A stretch of DNA of 64,000 bases, from assembly GCA_029881255.1 (NCBI GenBank), contig JAOUMY010000001.1, positions 1 through 64,000 of the forward strand, in the 5' to 3' direction. Made by a program: the position numbers and the translations under genes. This document shows positions 16,514 to 26,191 of this stretch, in pieces. This DNA is from Gammaproteobacteria bacterium (GTDB taxonomy: Bacteria; Pseudomonadota; Gammaproteobacteria; S012-40). Position 1 is the stretch's first letter. Every line of letters begins with the position of its first letter. Under the pieces are notes generated by a model. It was not told the origin of the DNA. It saw only the letters and a list, made by a program, of their open reading frames with translations, and ran no database searches.

Positions 16514-19500
16514 CTAGAAAGGCAATGTCGCCGAATTGCTGACCCAGATGCTGTACTGGGTATTGGCTTGATCGACTAACATTTGCTTCCAGGCAATATA
16601 GGTTGCGCCCATGGGCGTGACCGCTATATCCGGCGCAACGGTGTATCCATTCACATTCAGTTGATTGACTACCACAGGCTGAGGCGCAGAAGCCCAGCCT
16701 ATTTGTGGCGTGTAGTGTTTGGTGTAAAGAACGCTTTGGCCTGTTACATCACTTACCCATGCAGCGATTGCCTCACCGTTAGGGCGCATTAACAATGTGG
16801 GATCAGACTCGTAATTTTCATTGAGATTACCCAAGCGAGCAGCAGGCTCCCAGTTCCCCAGCATCGGACTGAAGCGACTGGAATACACGTTATAACGCGG
16901 ACCACTCAATCCCTGGCTTTGCCCCTGCACCCACACAGCCATTGCTTCGCCCTGCACGTTGGAAACGATCTTCGGCTTGCCAGACAATGTGTTTGGCAGA
17001 GAAATCAGGTTTTGCCAGCCAAACGGATTGTTTGGCGCATAGGCATAGAGCCCGCTGTCATTAAACCCGACTACACCATTGATACCCGCGATTGCAAACA
17101 CCTGTCCCTGACCAGTGGCAGCGATATCCAGTGAAATCGGTACCGTAACCTGGACCGGTAACTGTGGTAATGCTTTGTCCTGACTCCATCCAGTCGCCTG
17201 AGTGAAATCGTTAACATAAACATACAGAGTCATACCGCCCGAACTGTTATTTAACAACTCCTGGCGCGCGATAAAAACGCGGCCCTGAGCATCGACTACG
17301 GGTCGACTGAACTGTGCCGAGTCGCTGACTTCGAGGGTACGGGTTTCACCCCAGATGGTACCGCTACGATAGACTCGCGCATTGAGATTGATCTGATTTG
17401 GTCCAGACGGTCTGCGCCAAACCGCAGTAAGCACTTCATTATTCAACAACAGATAGTATTGACCGTCGACCGCGCCTACACGCGTTGGCGCCGTCCATGT
17501 ACCTTGATTCGTGCCTTCACTGAAGAACAGCTCGCCCTGCTTGCTCCACAAGGCATAGGTGTTTCCGGTCAACTGCGATACCTGAATCTGCACCATGCTC
17601 GCATTCAACATTTCTGCGCGTGGCGCGGGCAGTTTTTCACGCCAGGCCGTGCCTTCAGAAGAATAATAGACATGGTTTTCGCCCAGCTCGTAGCGCCCGG
17701 TAAATCCGTTAAATTGCGAATGCTTCACCAGCGACAAATAGAGATTGTTATCGGTCACCTTTAGTTGTGGCCCGTGAACATAATCATTGCTGCTGTTAAC
17801 TGTGGTGCTCGACCACACACTGACCGGCATCGACCAGTTACCCGTCGGCCCCGAGTTGATCGGCGTGCCACCTATCGCTGGAAACCATGCCTGTACCGTG
17901 TGGCACTGTTCGCATTGATTGGATGAAGCAATATGATTCGGACTCTTTCCTGTAGACGTTACACCGTTGTGACACTGGAAACATGAACCCAATGCCTGGT
18001 TGTGATCAAACATGATCGCGGGTATCCACATTGTTGTGGAGTGACAGGCTTCGCATACATCCGTGGTTTGTAAATGCGCGATGGATTTACCCATCGCCAC
18101 AAAGTTGTTGTGACAGCTGCTACAGCTACCGATAACTTGCGAGTGATCCACGACTTGTACTGTAGGCGAACCACCAATGTGGCAACTAAAGCATTGGTTG
18201 GTCGCCGGAATATGATTGGCCGGACGAGGCGTGGTTGGCGTAATCACTCCCACAGGTGTGCCCGGTTGCGTGGTTGTCGTAAACCAGTTCAACGTGCTAT
18301 GACACTGCGCGCACTGGTTCGATGACGGAATATGGAAGGCGCTCTTACCTGTTGCCAACACACCGTTATGACAGCTCTCACAGGTACCGACGACTTGTGC
18401 GTGATCGACCTTGATCGCTGGCACCCACGCCGTCGTCATGTGACAGCTGGCGCAGAAACTCGTGGTCGGCAAATGACTGACGCTCTTGAAGTGACAGGAC
18501 TCACACGGACCGATGACTTGCGTGTGATCGACAATCACAGAACCGGTTTGAAAATGACAGGCGTTGCATTGATTTGTCGATGCGATATGTCCAGGTGGTT
18601 TTGGCTGTGTTGGATTGATAGGCGACGGTGTAATAATCGAACCTGGCCCACCGAGTTTGCCCGCGAAAAACATTTCGTATAACACAGCCTGCGCAGTTCG
18701 GTTGGCTTTTCTCCAGGTGATGACCGGCGAGTTGCCGCGCAGAGCAAGATCGGGCTCTTCCGCTACAACAACAGGACCGGGATAAGTGGTTACCAGTTCC
18801 GGAACATTCCAACCGGTGTTAGCCATAAAGTGCGCCGTAAACAATTCGCTGGTCTGCGGCGAGTTCTCTACCCAGGCAAGTGTCATCTCGCCGACGCTAT
18901 CCACCACAGCATCAAGACTGTTTAAATAAGTAGGTATCTGATTTCCAGGCGCGGTACCGATGGGACCACGAAAAACCGGTGCGCTAACCGCTTCCGGTGG
19001 CGTCCATCCCTGCATCGGGATATAACGGCTGACATAAATAAGAGAATAGGTGTTGATATTGTCACGTTGTTCTTCCACCCACGCGACTACCGCATCACCA
19101 CGCGCATTGCTTGCAAGCGCGAAGGGTTCTAATTGGGTACGATCGTTATTGAACAGATTGTCATCAATGTTCTGTCCGGTAGACCAGAAGCTTTGTTGAA
19201 AATCATAAGCGAACAAACCATCACCACTGATCGCGTCTGTCACATGCACAACCATTTGCGCCATGCCCGGCTGACCTGAAGTGACCAACTCCAAACCGGC
19301 AATGAGCTCTGAACCCAATGGCATAGGTGGACGCGCAACAATCACGTTACTCCAGCCAAACGAGGAAAGCGTCGCGCTATAAATACCGCGTGATGCGCTG
19401 ATTTCTTCCTGCCATGCAAGGAGTATCTGGCCACTGGCATCCATTTGCGGACGCGTGGAACTCACGAAACTACCGTTGCGCGTCAAGGTGAACACCTGAG

Positions 19501-20158
19501 ACCAGATATTCGATGTCTGATATCGTTTCGCCTCGATCACAAATTGATTGATTCCAGTCTCTCTCACCCACATGGCGGCTGCGCCACCCTGGGCGTTTCT
19601 GACTATCCAGGCCTGTTTGCCTTGTCCCAGCAAAACAGGTTGGCTCCAGCGTGTGACTGCGGAATAAACGCTGGCATAAATACTTTGATTCTGAACCCAG
19701 ACGGCGTAAGCCTGTCCGGAAACATTGTCTGTTACGATATCAGGCAGCGTGGAAAAAGACTGTTGCAGTGGAGGGACGGGTGACTCCGGTTGCCATGCAC
19801 CAAAACTACCCTTGGTTAGCACGGCGGTAACACCGCCCATGTATTGTCCGGTGAAGGGATTGAGATCGGTATGTGTGCGCCAGCGTACGAAGGTGCTGCC
19901 ATTCGCACTGGTGGAAACCATCGGTCCGTGAAAAAAGCCAGTGGCGGCATTTTGCAAAGAAGCAGTTCCAATTAACTCGGGAATCGTCCACGACTCAATA
20001 GTGCGTGCCCGTATTTTTGCGCGACTTTCCAGCGAGTTGTTTTCGCTTTCTTTCTGGTTTGAATTTCCTGGTGCGACAACTTCTCCGCAACCACTGAACA
20101 AGCTGAACGCCAACAAGAAAGTCAGCACACACGCCAGAGCAGATCTGTTACTCCGCAT
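16514..20158 (-). CDS. Decaheme c-type cytochrome lipoprotein with two beta-rich domains
   Basis: 1214 residues from the ATG at 20158, which has GGAGGGG about 6 bp upstream; a TTG five codons earlier is less likely. The signal peptide ends in FSGC, a lipobox, so the protein is lipid-anchored outside the cytoplasm. Ten CxxCH haem-binding motifs lie between about residues 530 and 755, each preceded by a histidine exactly seven positions before the first Cys (H-x6-C-x2-C-H). The ten units form two A-B-A-B-A modules separated by a Thr/Pro-rich linker, A being H[IL]xxx and B being DHxQxxGxC. On both sides lie related beta-rich domains (about 50-505 and 770-1214) with repeated AVWVE/AVWVQ blades that look like beta-propellers. 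It is probably an extracellular or periplasmic electron carrier or haem-bearing scaffold. No partner porin or oxidase is in the window. Confidence 0.88.
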   Translation of the reverse strand: MRSNRSALACVLTFLLAFSLFSGCGEVVAPGNSNQKESENNSLESRAKIRARTIESWTIPELIGTASLQNAATGFFHGPMVSTSANGSTFVRWRTHTDLNPFTGQYMGGVTAVLTKGSFGAWQPESPVPPLQQSFSTLPDIVTDNVSGQAYAVWVQNQSIYASVYSAVTRWSQPVLLGQGKQAWIVRNAQGGAAAMWVRETGINQFVIEAKRYQTSNIWSQVFTLTRNGSFVSSTRPQMDASGQILLAWQEEISASRGIYSATLSSFGWSNVIVARPPMPLGSELIAGLELVTSGQPGMAQMVVHVTDAISGDGLFAYDFQQSFWSTGQNIDDNLFNNDRTQLEPFALASNARGDAVVAWVEEQRDNINTYSLIYVSRYIPMQGWTPPEAVSAPVFRGPIGTAPGNQIPTYLNSLDAVVDSVGEMTLAWVENSPQTSELFTAHFMANTGWNVPELVTTYPGPVVVAEEPDLALRGNSPVITWRKANRTAQAVLYEMFFAGKLGGPGSIITPSPINPTQPKPPGHIASTNQCNACHFQTGSVIVDHTQVIGPCESCHFKSVSHLPTTSFCASCHMTTAWVPAIKVDHAQVVGTCESCHNGVLATGKSAFHIPSSNQCAQCHSTLNWFTTTTQPGTPVGVITPTTPRPANHIPATNQCFSCHIGGSPTVQVVDHSQVIGSCSSCHNNFVAMGKSIAHLQTTDVCEACHSTTMWIPAIMFDHNQALGSCFQCHNGVTSTGKSPNHIASSNQCEQCHTVQAWFPAIGGTPINSGPTGNWSMPVSVWSSTTVNSSNDYVHGPQLKVTDNNLYLSLVKHSQFNGFTGRYELGENHVYYSSEGTAWREKLPAPRAEMLNASMVQIQVSQLTGNTYALWSKQGELFFSEGTNQGTWTAPTRVGAVDGQYYLLLNNEVLTAVWRRPSGPNQINLNARVYRSGTIWGETRTLEVSDSAQFSRPVVDAQGRVFIARQELLNNSSGGMTLYVYVNDFTQATGWSQDKALPQLPVQVTVPISLDIAATGQGQVFAIAGINGVVGFNDSGLYAYAPNNPFGWQNLISLPNTLSGKPKIVSNVQGEAMAVWVQGQSQGLSGPRYNVYSSRFSPMLGNWEPAARLGNLNENYESDPTLLMRPNGEAIAAWVSDVTGQSVLYTKHYTPQIGWASAPQPVVVNQLNVNGYTVAPDIAVTPMGATYIAWKQMLVDQANTQYSIWVSNSATLPF

Positions 20159-20376
20159 GATTCCCCTCCACAACCCACATACTTATAAATTATTCGAACC
20201 AGACAATATTTTCCCGATCCAATACTGTCCATGCGTGGGGCCATAGTGATGGAGGTCAATGAAATCTTGCTGAACTGAAACAGTTTTTAGTCTGAAATGC
20301 AGTAACTTAGACTGTGTTATTTGACACAAGCGTGAAATGAAAATGAATAATAAGTGTATCTATTTTAAATAGCGCT

Positions 20377-21660
20377 TCATGCTTCGCGACGATAAACAAT
20401 ATTGCCGTTCAATATCGTTAAATCAACCTGTCCCAATAATTCGCGACCCACAAATGGCGAGTTCTTGCCTTCGCTTAACATGCTATTCGCCGTTAACATC
20501 CAGTAGGCATCCGCATCAAATACACAAACATCGGCGGCTTTGCCAATACCCAAGGTGCCTACATCAACACCGATAACACCCGCAGGCTTGTGCGTAACAA
20601 AGGCGATTGCTTCCGATAGCGTCAATACTTTTTCGTCCACCAGTTTCAGCATCAATGGCAATAGCGTTTCAATCGACGAAATTCCCGCAGCAGTTTCCGC
20701 CAGTGGCCCGGTTTTACTATCAAAGTCATGTGGTTGATGATCTGAACACACGGCAGACAAGACGCCATCGGCTAATCCTTTACGCAAACCATCACGATCA
20801 CGCGCACTGCGTAGCGGTGGCATAACATGATAATTGCTGTCGAATCCGCCAACATCAATATCGAGTAAATGCAATTGATGTGCGGCAACATCGGCAGTCA
20901 CTGGCAAACCATCGAATGTCGCGCGTGCAACCATGCGTACGGCATTTGCCGATGAAAGTCGACAGAAGTGCACACGCGCGCCTGTCAATTCAACTAATGC
21001 AAGATCACGCGAAACAGCGATAGTTTCAGCAATTTCAGGAATTCCAATCAAACCCAAACGCGTCGCCACCGGCCCTTCATGTGCAAATCCATTTCCTGTC
21101 AACCAGGGATCAGAGGGCTGTATAAATACGGTAATATCGTGACTGCTCGCATATTCCAGTGCACGCCGCATTACCAGCGTATTTTTGATTGTGCGATTGG
21201 CATTGCTCACGCCCACGCATCCCGCCTCTTTTATCGCGGCCATTTCACTGATTTGCGCACCTTCCAGATTTTTACTCAGGGCGCCAAGACAAAACACTCG
21301 CGCATAACCAGCCTGACGCGCACGCTGAGTAATGGATTCGACAACCGAAGGTGTGTCGATAACCGGATTGGTATCCGGAGGACAACACAATGTGGTCACT
21401 CCACTGCGTGCGGCAGCGAAAGTTTCGCTTTCGATAGTCGCTTTGTATTCGTATCCGGGTTCGCGCAAGGCGACGGCTAAATCCACCAGACCGGGGCAAA
21501 CAATTTTTCCCTTCGCATCAACAGTTTCGTCTGCATGAAAACCTTCGGGTGCATTACCTATCGCAAGAATTTTTCCATCGGCGATAAAAACATCCGCCTG
21601 CTTATCCACCTTGTTTGCCGGATCAATTACCCGGCCAGCGCTGATACGAATCTTACTCAC
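20377..21660 (-). CDS. pyrC': Inactive dihydroorotase homologue PyrC' (ATCase subunit)
   Basis: 427 residues, amidohydrolase fold of type I dihydroorotases. The metal-binding HxH of active enzymes (GLIDMHVHLREPG) reads [13 protein letters not shown] here, both histidines being alanine, although CSDHQPH near the C-terminus is kept. In Pseudomonas such a dead dihydroorotase encoded after pyrB is a structural partner of aspartate transcarbamoylase, and the same role is inferred. The start is the GTG at 21660, because it overlaps the pyrB stop as GTGA and gives the family's usual length; an upstream start inside pyrB would add twelve non-conserved residues. The active dihydroorotase must be elsewhere. 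Confidence 0.93.
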   Translation of the reverse strand: MSKIRISAGRVIDPANKVDKQADVFIADGKILAIGNAPEGFHADETVDAKGKIVCPGLVDLAVALREPGYEYKATIESETFAAARSGVTTLCCPPDTNPVIDTPSVVESITQRARQAGYARVFCLGALSKNLEGAQISEMAAIKEAGCVGVSNANRTIKNTLVMRRALEYASSHDITVFIQPSDPWLTGNGFAHEGPVATRLGLIGIPEIAETIAVSRDLALVELTGARVHFCRLSSANAVRMVARATFDGLPVTADVAAHQLHLLDIDVGGFDSNYHVMPPLRSARDRDGLRKGLADGVLSAVCSDHQPHDFDSKTGPLAETAAGISSIETLLPLMLKLVDEKVLTLSEAIAFVTHKPAGVIGVDVGTLGIGKAADVCVFDADAYWMLTANSMLSEGKNSPFVGRELLGQVDLTILNGNIVYRREA

Positions 21661-22637
21661 GAACCCTCCCGTGTTGCGCTGTAACTTCCCATGCACATCG
21701 ACATCACTGCCATGCGTACGGCAATTCCGTTAGTCACCTGTTCGAGGATAACGGATCGTTCTCCGTCAGCGACCTCGGAGGCAATCTCAACTCCGCGATT
21801 TATCGGCCCGGGATGCATGACGATGGCTTCCGGTTTGGCGCATTGCAATCGTTCATTGGTCAAACCATATTGTTGAAAAAATTCTTTTTCACTCGGGATA
21901 AACGCGCCTTGCATACGTTCTTTCTGCAAGCGCAACATGATGATGGCATCCACACCCTCAAGCCCGCGACAAACATTGTGATAGACATGCACGCCCATGT
22001 CTTCGATACCCGCAGGAATCAATGTCTTTGGTGCAATAACGCGAACTTCGTCGACACCGAGCGTGGTCAGCGCATGTATTTGCGAACGCGCTACGCGTGA
22101 ATGCAAAATATCGCCGACGATGGCCACTTTGAGGCGCGCAAATTCGCCGAAGTGACGGCGCAAGGTAAACATATCGAGCATCGCCTGCGTAGGGTGCGCG
22201 TGATGTCCATCACCGGCGTTAATTACGCTGATATGTTCAGGTGCATGACGCGCAATAAAATGCGCCGCGCCACTTTGCGCATGTCGCACTACAAACATAT
22301 CGCACTGCATGGCTTCGAGATTGCGTAAGGTATCGAGTAGCGACTCGCCTTTGCTTGTCGCGGATACGCTGATATTAAAATTCAACACATCGGCGGTAAG
22401 GCGTTTGGCCGCCAGTTCAAATGTGGTGCGCGTGCGCGTGCTGTTTTCAAAAAAGAGATTTACAATGGTTTTACCGCGCAGGATCGGCACCTTTTTCACC
22501 GCCTGTTGGCCGACGCTACTAAATGTTTCGGCGGTGTCGAGTATATCGACCAGTATCTTGCGTGGCAGGCCTTCGATGCTGATGAAATGTTTGAGCTGCT
22601 TATCTGCCGTCAGTTGTATATTGTCGCGATAACCCAT
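21657..22637 (-). CDS. pyrB: Aspartate carbamoyltransferase catalytic subunit
   Basis: 326 residues catalysing the committed step of pyrimidine synthesis (carbamoyl phosphate plus aspartate). The carbamoyl-phosphate signature [15 protein letters not shown] is intact, as are HPTQAMLD and the later MHPGPINRG. It overlaps pyrC' by 4 bp and follows pyrR after 10 bp, so pyrR-pyrB-pyrC' form one transcript. The product probably forms a mixed dodecamer with PyrC'. Confidence 0.97.
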   Translation of the reverse strand: MGYRDNIQLTADKQLKHFISIEGLPRKILVDILDTAETFSSVGQQAVKKVPILRGKTIVNLFFENSTRTRTTFELAAKRLTADVLNFNISVSATSKGESLLDTLRNLEAMQCDMFVVRHAQSGAAHFIARHAPEHISVINAGDGHHAHPTQAMLDMFTLRRHFGEFARLKVAIVGDILHSRVARSQIHALTTLGVDEVRVIAPKTLIPAGIEDMGVHVYHNVCRGLEGVDAIIMLRLQKERMQGAFIPSEKEFFQQYGLTNERLQCAKPEAIVMHPGPINRGVEIASEVADGERSVILEQVTNGIAVRMAVMSMCMGSYSATREGS

Positions 22638-22647
22638 ACCGGTTTTC

Positions 22648-23151
22648 CTAAACTGAAATAATACTCAACTCCAGAGGATCGGCTCCGCTGAGCTTGAGTT
22701 GTTGACCTTCTGCAAGCTCGACCGTCGTCGCGGCGAAATCCGCCTGTATCGGCAACTCGCGCCCGCCTCTGTCGACCAGCACCGCCAGCTTCACGCTGTT
22801 CGGCCGCCCATAATCAAAAATCTCATTTAATGCCGCGCGTATCGTACGCCCGGTATACAGAACATCGTCAACCAGTATGATATCCCTGCCTTCCACATTG
22901 AGCGGGATTTGCGAGGGCTTTACCTGGGGATGCACACCGATACGAGTAAAGTCATCGCGATAAAAAGAAATGTTCAGCGTTCCCATAGGCGAACGACAAG
23001 CCAGTTTTTGATGCAGTTTCTCTGCTATCCATGCGCCCCCGGTATGTATGCCGATGATTACCGGCTCGTCGATGGCCTGGGCGCCAAGATAGGTCTTTAC
23101 CTTTTCTGCCAGCGCATCGATGAGCGCGTCCACATCATAGTGATTAGTCAT
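22648..23151 (-). CDS. pyrR: Bifunctional pyr operon regulator / uracil phosphoribosyltransferase
   Basis: 167 residues, phosphoribosyltransferase fold with the PRPP loop [19 protein letters not shown]. In Bacillus PyrR binds mRNA to attenuate pyr genes; in Pseudomonas-type operons the homologue sits upstream of pyrB, where its regulatory role is less clear. No PyrR-binding hairpin is evident in the short spaces around it. It overlaps the ruvX stop by 8 bp. Confidence 0.94.
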   Translation of the reverse strand: MTNHYDVDALIDALAEKVKTYLGAQAIDEPVIIGIHTGGAWIAEKLHQKLACRSPMGTLNISFYRDDFTRIGVHPQVKPSQIPLNVEGRDIILVDDVLYTGRTIRAALNEIFDYGRPNSVKLAVLVDRGGRELPIQADFAATTVELAEGQQLKLSGADPLELSIISV

Positions 23152-23578
23152 TGTTCCTTTTATATTCCTCTAACCAGGATTCCAGGATGAGCGCGGCGGA
23201 TACGCTATCTACGCCATGCTCCTGTCCAACACCTGTTTGTTGCAGGGTTTCTGCTTCGAATGAACTCAGGCGTTCATCCACTTGGTAAACCGGTAAATGA
23301 TACCTGCCATTCAGGCGATTGCCAAAGCGTTGTGCAGCTTGCGTTATCTCATGTGGGCTGCCATCCATAGACAGCGGTCGACCAACGATCAAGGCCTGGG
23401 GATTCCATTCTTCGATGACACGACTGACTTCTTCCCAGCGTGGCGCACCGTTCTGCGCCTTTAACACGCACAGAGGGCGTGCAGTTGCCGTCACGGTCTG
23501 TCCAACCGCAATGCCAATACGTTTCATTCCAAAATCAAAGCCGAGAACTGTTTTGATGACGGGTTCAGGCATGCCCAA
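23144..23578 (-). CDS. ruvX: Putative Holliday junction resolvase / pre-16S rRNA nuclease YqgF
   Basis: 144 residues, RNase H-like fold. The acidic active-site residues are visible: LGFDFGMKRIGIAVG, VDERLSSFEAE and HGVDSVSAALIL. YqgF matures the 5' end of 16S rRNA in E. coli and is also annotated as a Holliday junction resolvase. It overlaps the 3' end of yqgE by 14 bp and pyrR by 8 bp, so it belongs to the same tightly packed operon. Confidence 0.95.
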   Translation of the reverse strand: MGMPEPVIKTVLGFDFGMKRIGIAVGQTVTATARPLCVLKAQNGAPRWEEVSRVIEEWNPQALIVGRPLSMDGSPHEITQAAQRFGNRLNGRYHLPVYQVDERLSSFEAETLQQTGVGQEHGVDSVSAALILESWLEEYKRNND

Positions 23579-24128
23579 CGTCGTTGGATAAAAGATTGAG
23601 ATCCACGCCTACGGAACGGGCGGCCTCTTCCCAGCGCTTTTCATGTGGTGTGTCGAAGATGATGTCGGCTAGCGCCGGAACACTCAACCAGGTGTTGGCG
23701 GCCATTTCCGTTTCTAGCTGTCCTGGGCCCCAACCCGCATATCCCAAAGCAACCAGCATACGATCAGGGCCTTCCCCGCGACCGATCGCCTCAAGTATGT
23801 CACGCGAAGACGATACGCCAATTTCTTCCGTCACTTCCATGGTCGCATTCCACTCACCAATCGGCGTGTGAATAACAAAACCGCGCTCGGTTTCCACCGG
23901 CCCACCCTGCATCACGATTTGATCCGCAATTTCCTGGCTTGGCCACGCAAAACCCAGTTGACTCAACACCTCGCCAACAGAAACAGACATGGGTCGATTT
24001 ATTACCAGCCCCATCGCGCCTTCATCATTGTGTTCACAAATATAGGCAACGCTATGAAAAAAATTGGGATCGTTCAAGGCTGGCATGGCGATGAGGAAGT
24101 GGCCCGTCAGGTAGTGGGATTCAGTCAT
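23565..24128 (-). CDS. yqgE: YqgE/AlgH family protein
   Basis: 187 residues from the ATG at 24128, the exact length of E. coli YqgE; the longer frame upstream adds 20 residues that do not fit the family. Recognisable are GHFLIAMPALNDPNFFHSVAYICEHN and GAMGLVINRPM. The fold is known but function is not; in P. aeruginosa the homologue AlgH was linked to alginate regulation. It sits in the conserved tonB-yqgE-ruvX-pyrR run. Confidence 0.94.
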   Translation of the reverse strand: MTESHYLTGHFLIAMPALNDPNFFHSVAYICEHNDEGAMGLVINRPMSVSVGEVLSQLGFAWPSQEIADQIVMQGGPVETERGFVIHTPIGEWNATMEVTEEIGVSSSRDILEAIGRGEGPDRMLVALGYAGWGPGQLETEMAANTWLSVPALADIIFDTPHEKRWEEAARSVGVDLNLLSNDVGHA

Positions 24129-24242
24129 ATCGATAATTTCACTTTGTGAATGGTGATCTCGCCATCTGGTCTGGCGCATTATACACATACGTTAGACATA
24201 ACGTACAAAACTGTTGGTGCATATCATTCGTTTTGTGCAGCG

Positions 24243-25130
24243 TTAACGCGCCTGCACGCCGCTACTTAAAAACTTCCAGGTTCGAATGATATGTAATACA
24301 TCGGCCTCTTTCTTAATGTCTTCACTAAATGGCGCGTAAGGCGCGGCCAGGTGCACTATCGACAATGCGGCATCGTCCAGCATTTTGTGTCCAGAGCTAC
24401 GCAATATTTCGACGCGACGTATAGTGCCGTCATCATTCAGCGTGACATCCATAGTAACGCTGCCACTAAGCTTGCGGCGTCTTGCCTCGGCGGGATAATG
24501 AAGATTGCCAACCTTTTCCACTTTGCGACGCCAGGCATCCATATAGGCCGCATATTGATATTCCTTGGTGCCTGCCGTTACCACCTTATTGCGCGGTCGT
24601 TTGGCGTAGATTTCCACTGCATTGGAAATCTCCGCTTCAAGACTGGCGATGTCCATGCTTTGACTGATCAGCTCAGCAGCGGTAACTCGCTTGCCCTCTT
24701 TTTTTTCTTCGAGTTTTTCATCGGTGGCGATGGTTTTCTTTGCTGTATCCTGAGTGAGCAATTCTGTCTGCGAAACCGGTTCGCTCGGCGGAGGAATAAA
24801 GACCGGCGGCGACGGATTGGTAACATTCAAGGTTTCGCTCGGCGCCATGGAAGGAAACAGCGTTTCCGGCTTGACTTGATCTTCGCTGGTGCCTCCGCCT
24901 TCCTGGTTACTCTGTGCCAGATAGGCCGCGTTTTCTACGGGTTTACTGGTGCGGGTATTTACGAGGGTAACTTCCAGGGCCTGCGGCAATTGGCTTTTTT
25001 CCGTTTCACCCAGGCCAAATCCGATGAAAAGTATCACGAAGGCGTGCACGACAAGGGCAATAACCAGCGAAATCGCAAAGCGATCGCTGATATTGATAAA
25101 CAACACCTGGGATGACAGGCCATTGTTCAT
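24243..25130 (-). CDS. TonB-family protein (TonB3-like)
   Basis: 295 residues: one N-terminal membrane segment (about 18-40), a Pro/Glu/Lys-rich periplasmic spacer to about 200, and a C-terminal TonB domain (NLHYPAEARRRKLSGSVTM ... ADVLHIIRTWKF). It would pass proton-motive energy from an ExbB/ExbD complex, not encoded here, to the outer membrane. Its place between gshB and yqgE is that of TonB3 of P. aeruginosa, which is needed for twitching motility and normal pilus assembly rather than iron uptake. Start overlaps the stop of the Gx gene by 4 bp. Confidence 0.93.
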   Translation of the reverse strand: MNNGLSSQVLFINISDRFAISLVIALVVHAFVILFIGFGLGETEKSQLPQALEVTLVNTRTSKPVENAAYLAQSNQEGGGTSEDQVKPETLFPSMAPSETLNVTNPSPPVFIPPPSEPVSQTELLTQDTAKKTIATDEKLEEKKEGKRVTAAELISQSMDIASLEAEISNAVEIYAKRPRNKVVTAGTKEYQYAAYMDAWRRKVEKVGNLHYPAEARRRKLSGSVTMDVTLNDDGTIRRVEILRSSGHKMLDDAALSIVHLAAPYAPFSEDIKKEADVLHIIRTWKFLSSGVQAR

Positions 25131-25648
25131 GTCTTTGCCTCGTTACTCAGTCGTTTTAACAGATTGAATGAAACCAGCCCGGTCACCACGCCAAACACCA
25201 CTGCCATTAACAGCAACGGTGGGTATAAAGTAAACACACCGGCATGGGGAATAAACAGCCAATATGCCAGCAAGAATTGGCCCGTAATATGTGACATCGC
25301 GGCCAGCACCGCCGTTCCCAAAGGCCCCAGCCCACACGACTTTAAGGGCTGCAACAGAAATAACATCAGCAAGGTTGCGATGCTTCCCGCCAGGCTTAAA
25401 GCGAAAGTGGGAGTCAGAAAAGTCCCCAGCAGCAGGCTACCGACAAATACCCGTAACAAGCTCACCCACACGGCCGCACGAAAGCCGTACAGAAAATACA
25501 CCGCGATGGTGATGACATTCGCCAATCCGGGTTTGACGCCGGGAAGCGGGCTGGGCAAGGCACTCTCCAGCACATGGATGGCGATCGCCAGTGCTGCCAG
25601 ACGCGCTATGCGAATATCTTCTGCTGTCGGTGTTAATGTCAGTTGCAT
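25127..25648 (-). CDS. Gx transporter family membrane protein
   Basis: 173 residues with about five membrane segments. The signature ESALPSPLPGVKPGLANVITI matches the family often named heptaprenyl diphosphate synthase component I or Gx transporter, which resembles substrate-binding (S) components of ECF vitamin transporters. It is frequently found beside ApbE and NusG-II proteins, as here, suggesting a flavin- or quinone-related substrate; this is inference. It overlaps tonB by 4 bp. Confidence 0.87.
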   Translation of the reverse strand: MQLTLTPTAEDIRIARLAALAIAIHVLESALPSPLPGVKPGLANVITIAVYFLYGFRAAVWVSLLRVFVGSLLLGTFLTPTFALSLAGSIATLLMLFLLQPLKSCGLGPLGTAVLAAMSHITGQFLLAYWLFIPHAGVFTLYPPLLLMAVVFGVVTGLVSFNLLKRLSNEAKT

Positions 25649-25693
25649 CTTGGCTCGTTATCGTCAAACACGGCTTTGAAAATCGACTTCACT

Positions 25694-25743
25694 TTATCGC
25701 TCGCCTAAAAAAACGTTGGCCGTCAATGTAGGCGGAGCGATAA
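25694..25743. repeat. Long imperfect inverted repeat between Gx and NusG-II genes
   Basis: TTATCGCTCGCCTA at 25694-25707 pairs with TAGGCGGAGCGATAA at 25729-25743, a 14 bp stem with one bulged G and a 21-base loop. It stands in the only sizeable gap (177 bp) of an otherwise tightly packed operon. No T-run follows on the minus strand, so it is not a plain terminator; an mRNA structure or protein site is possible. Confidence 0.6.
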
Positions 25744-25825
25744 CAGACAGGTATGGCTTGGTTATCGGCAGCATTAACGGGTCTTTTTTGCGGCGCTTGC
25801 TGGCAAGTAGCCTCAATACCAGAAA

Positions 25826-26191
25826 CTAGAAATTAATTGCGTCATATTGTTGGTTACCGACGAGGCGCAAACTTATGCCATTAGGTATACACACCGCCAT
25901 CTGCCCCGCTCGCTCAAGCCAACCCGCGAGTACACACACTTGCTTGTTACACGATGACCGAAGGAAACGTGTTCGCCCATCCTCAATCACAATTTCGCTC
26001 GAACCATGGCGGGTTTCCACATGGATATGCCTGTCCTGCAATAGTGAGTAGCGCCGCACCTCACCGGGGCTGCGCACTTCCACATATTGCGCCACGCCGT
26101 CACCGCGCCCCTGCCAAAACCAGGCAAACGACACGACACAGGCCCCGACCGCCATCAACACAATCAGCTTGTCGAGAATACCGATTTTCAC
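25826..26191 (-). CDS. NusG domain II-containing protein
   Basis: 121 residues: one N-terminal membrane segment (about 8-26), then a small domain with HGSSEIVIEDGRTRFLRSSC and C-VLAGWLERAGQMAVCIPN, the cysteine-bearing pattern of stand-alone NusG domain II proteins. Despite the name it is exported, not a transcription factor. The family is typically encoded next to ApbE and Gx transporters and is thought to belong to flavin-dependent redox modules. It overlaps apbE by 4 bp. Confidence 0.88.
   Translation of the reverse strand: MKIGILDKLIVLMAVGACVVSFAWFWQGRGDGVAQYVEVRSPGEVRRYSLLQDRHIHVETRHGSSEIVIEDGRTRFLRSSCNKQVCVLAGWLERAGQMAVCIPNGISLRLVGNQQYDAINF

Noticed and set aside
20377-21696. Longer pyrC' starting at 21696
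   Set aside because: The first twelve residues lie inside pyrB and are not family-like; GTG at 21660 overlaps the pyrB stop as GTGA.
25750-25810. Hairpin CTTGCTGGCAAG near 25797 as a terminator for the NusG-II gene
   Set aside because: Five-bp stem and no T-run on the minus strand; too weak to call.
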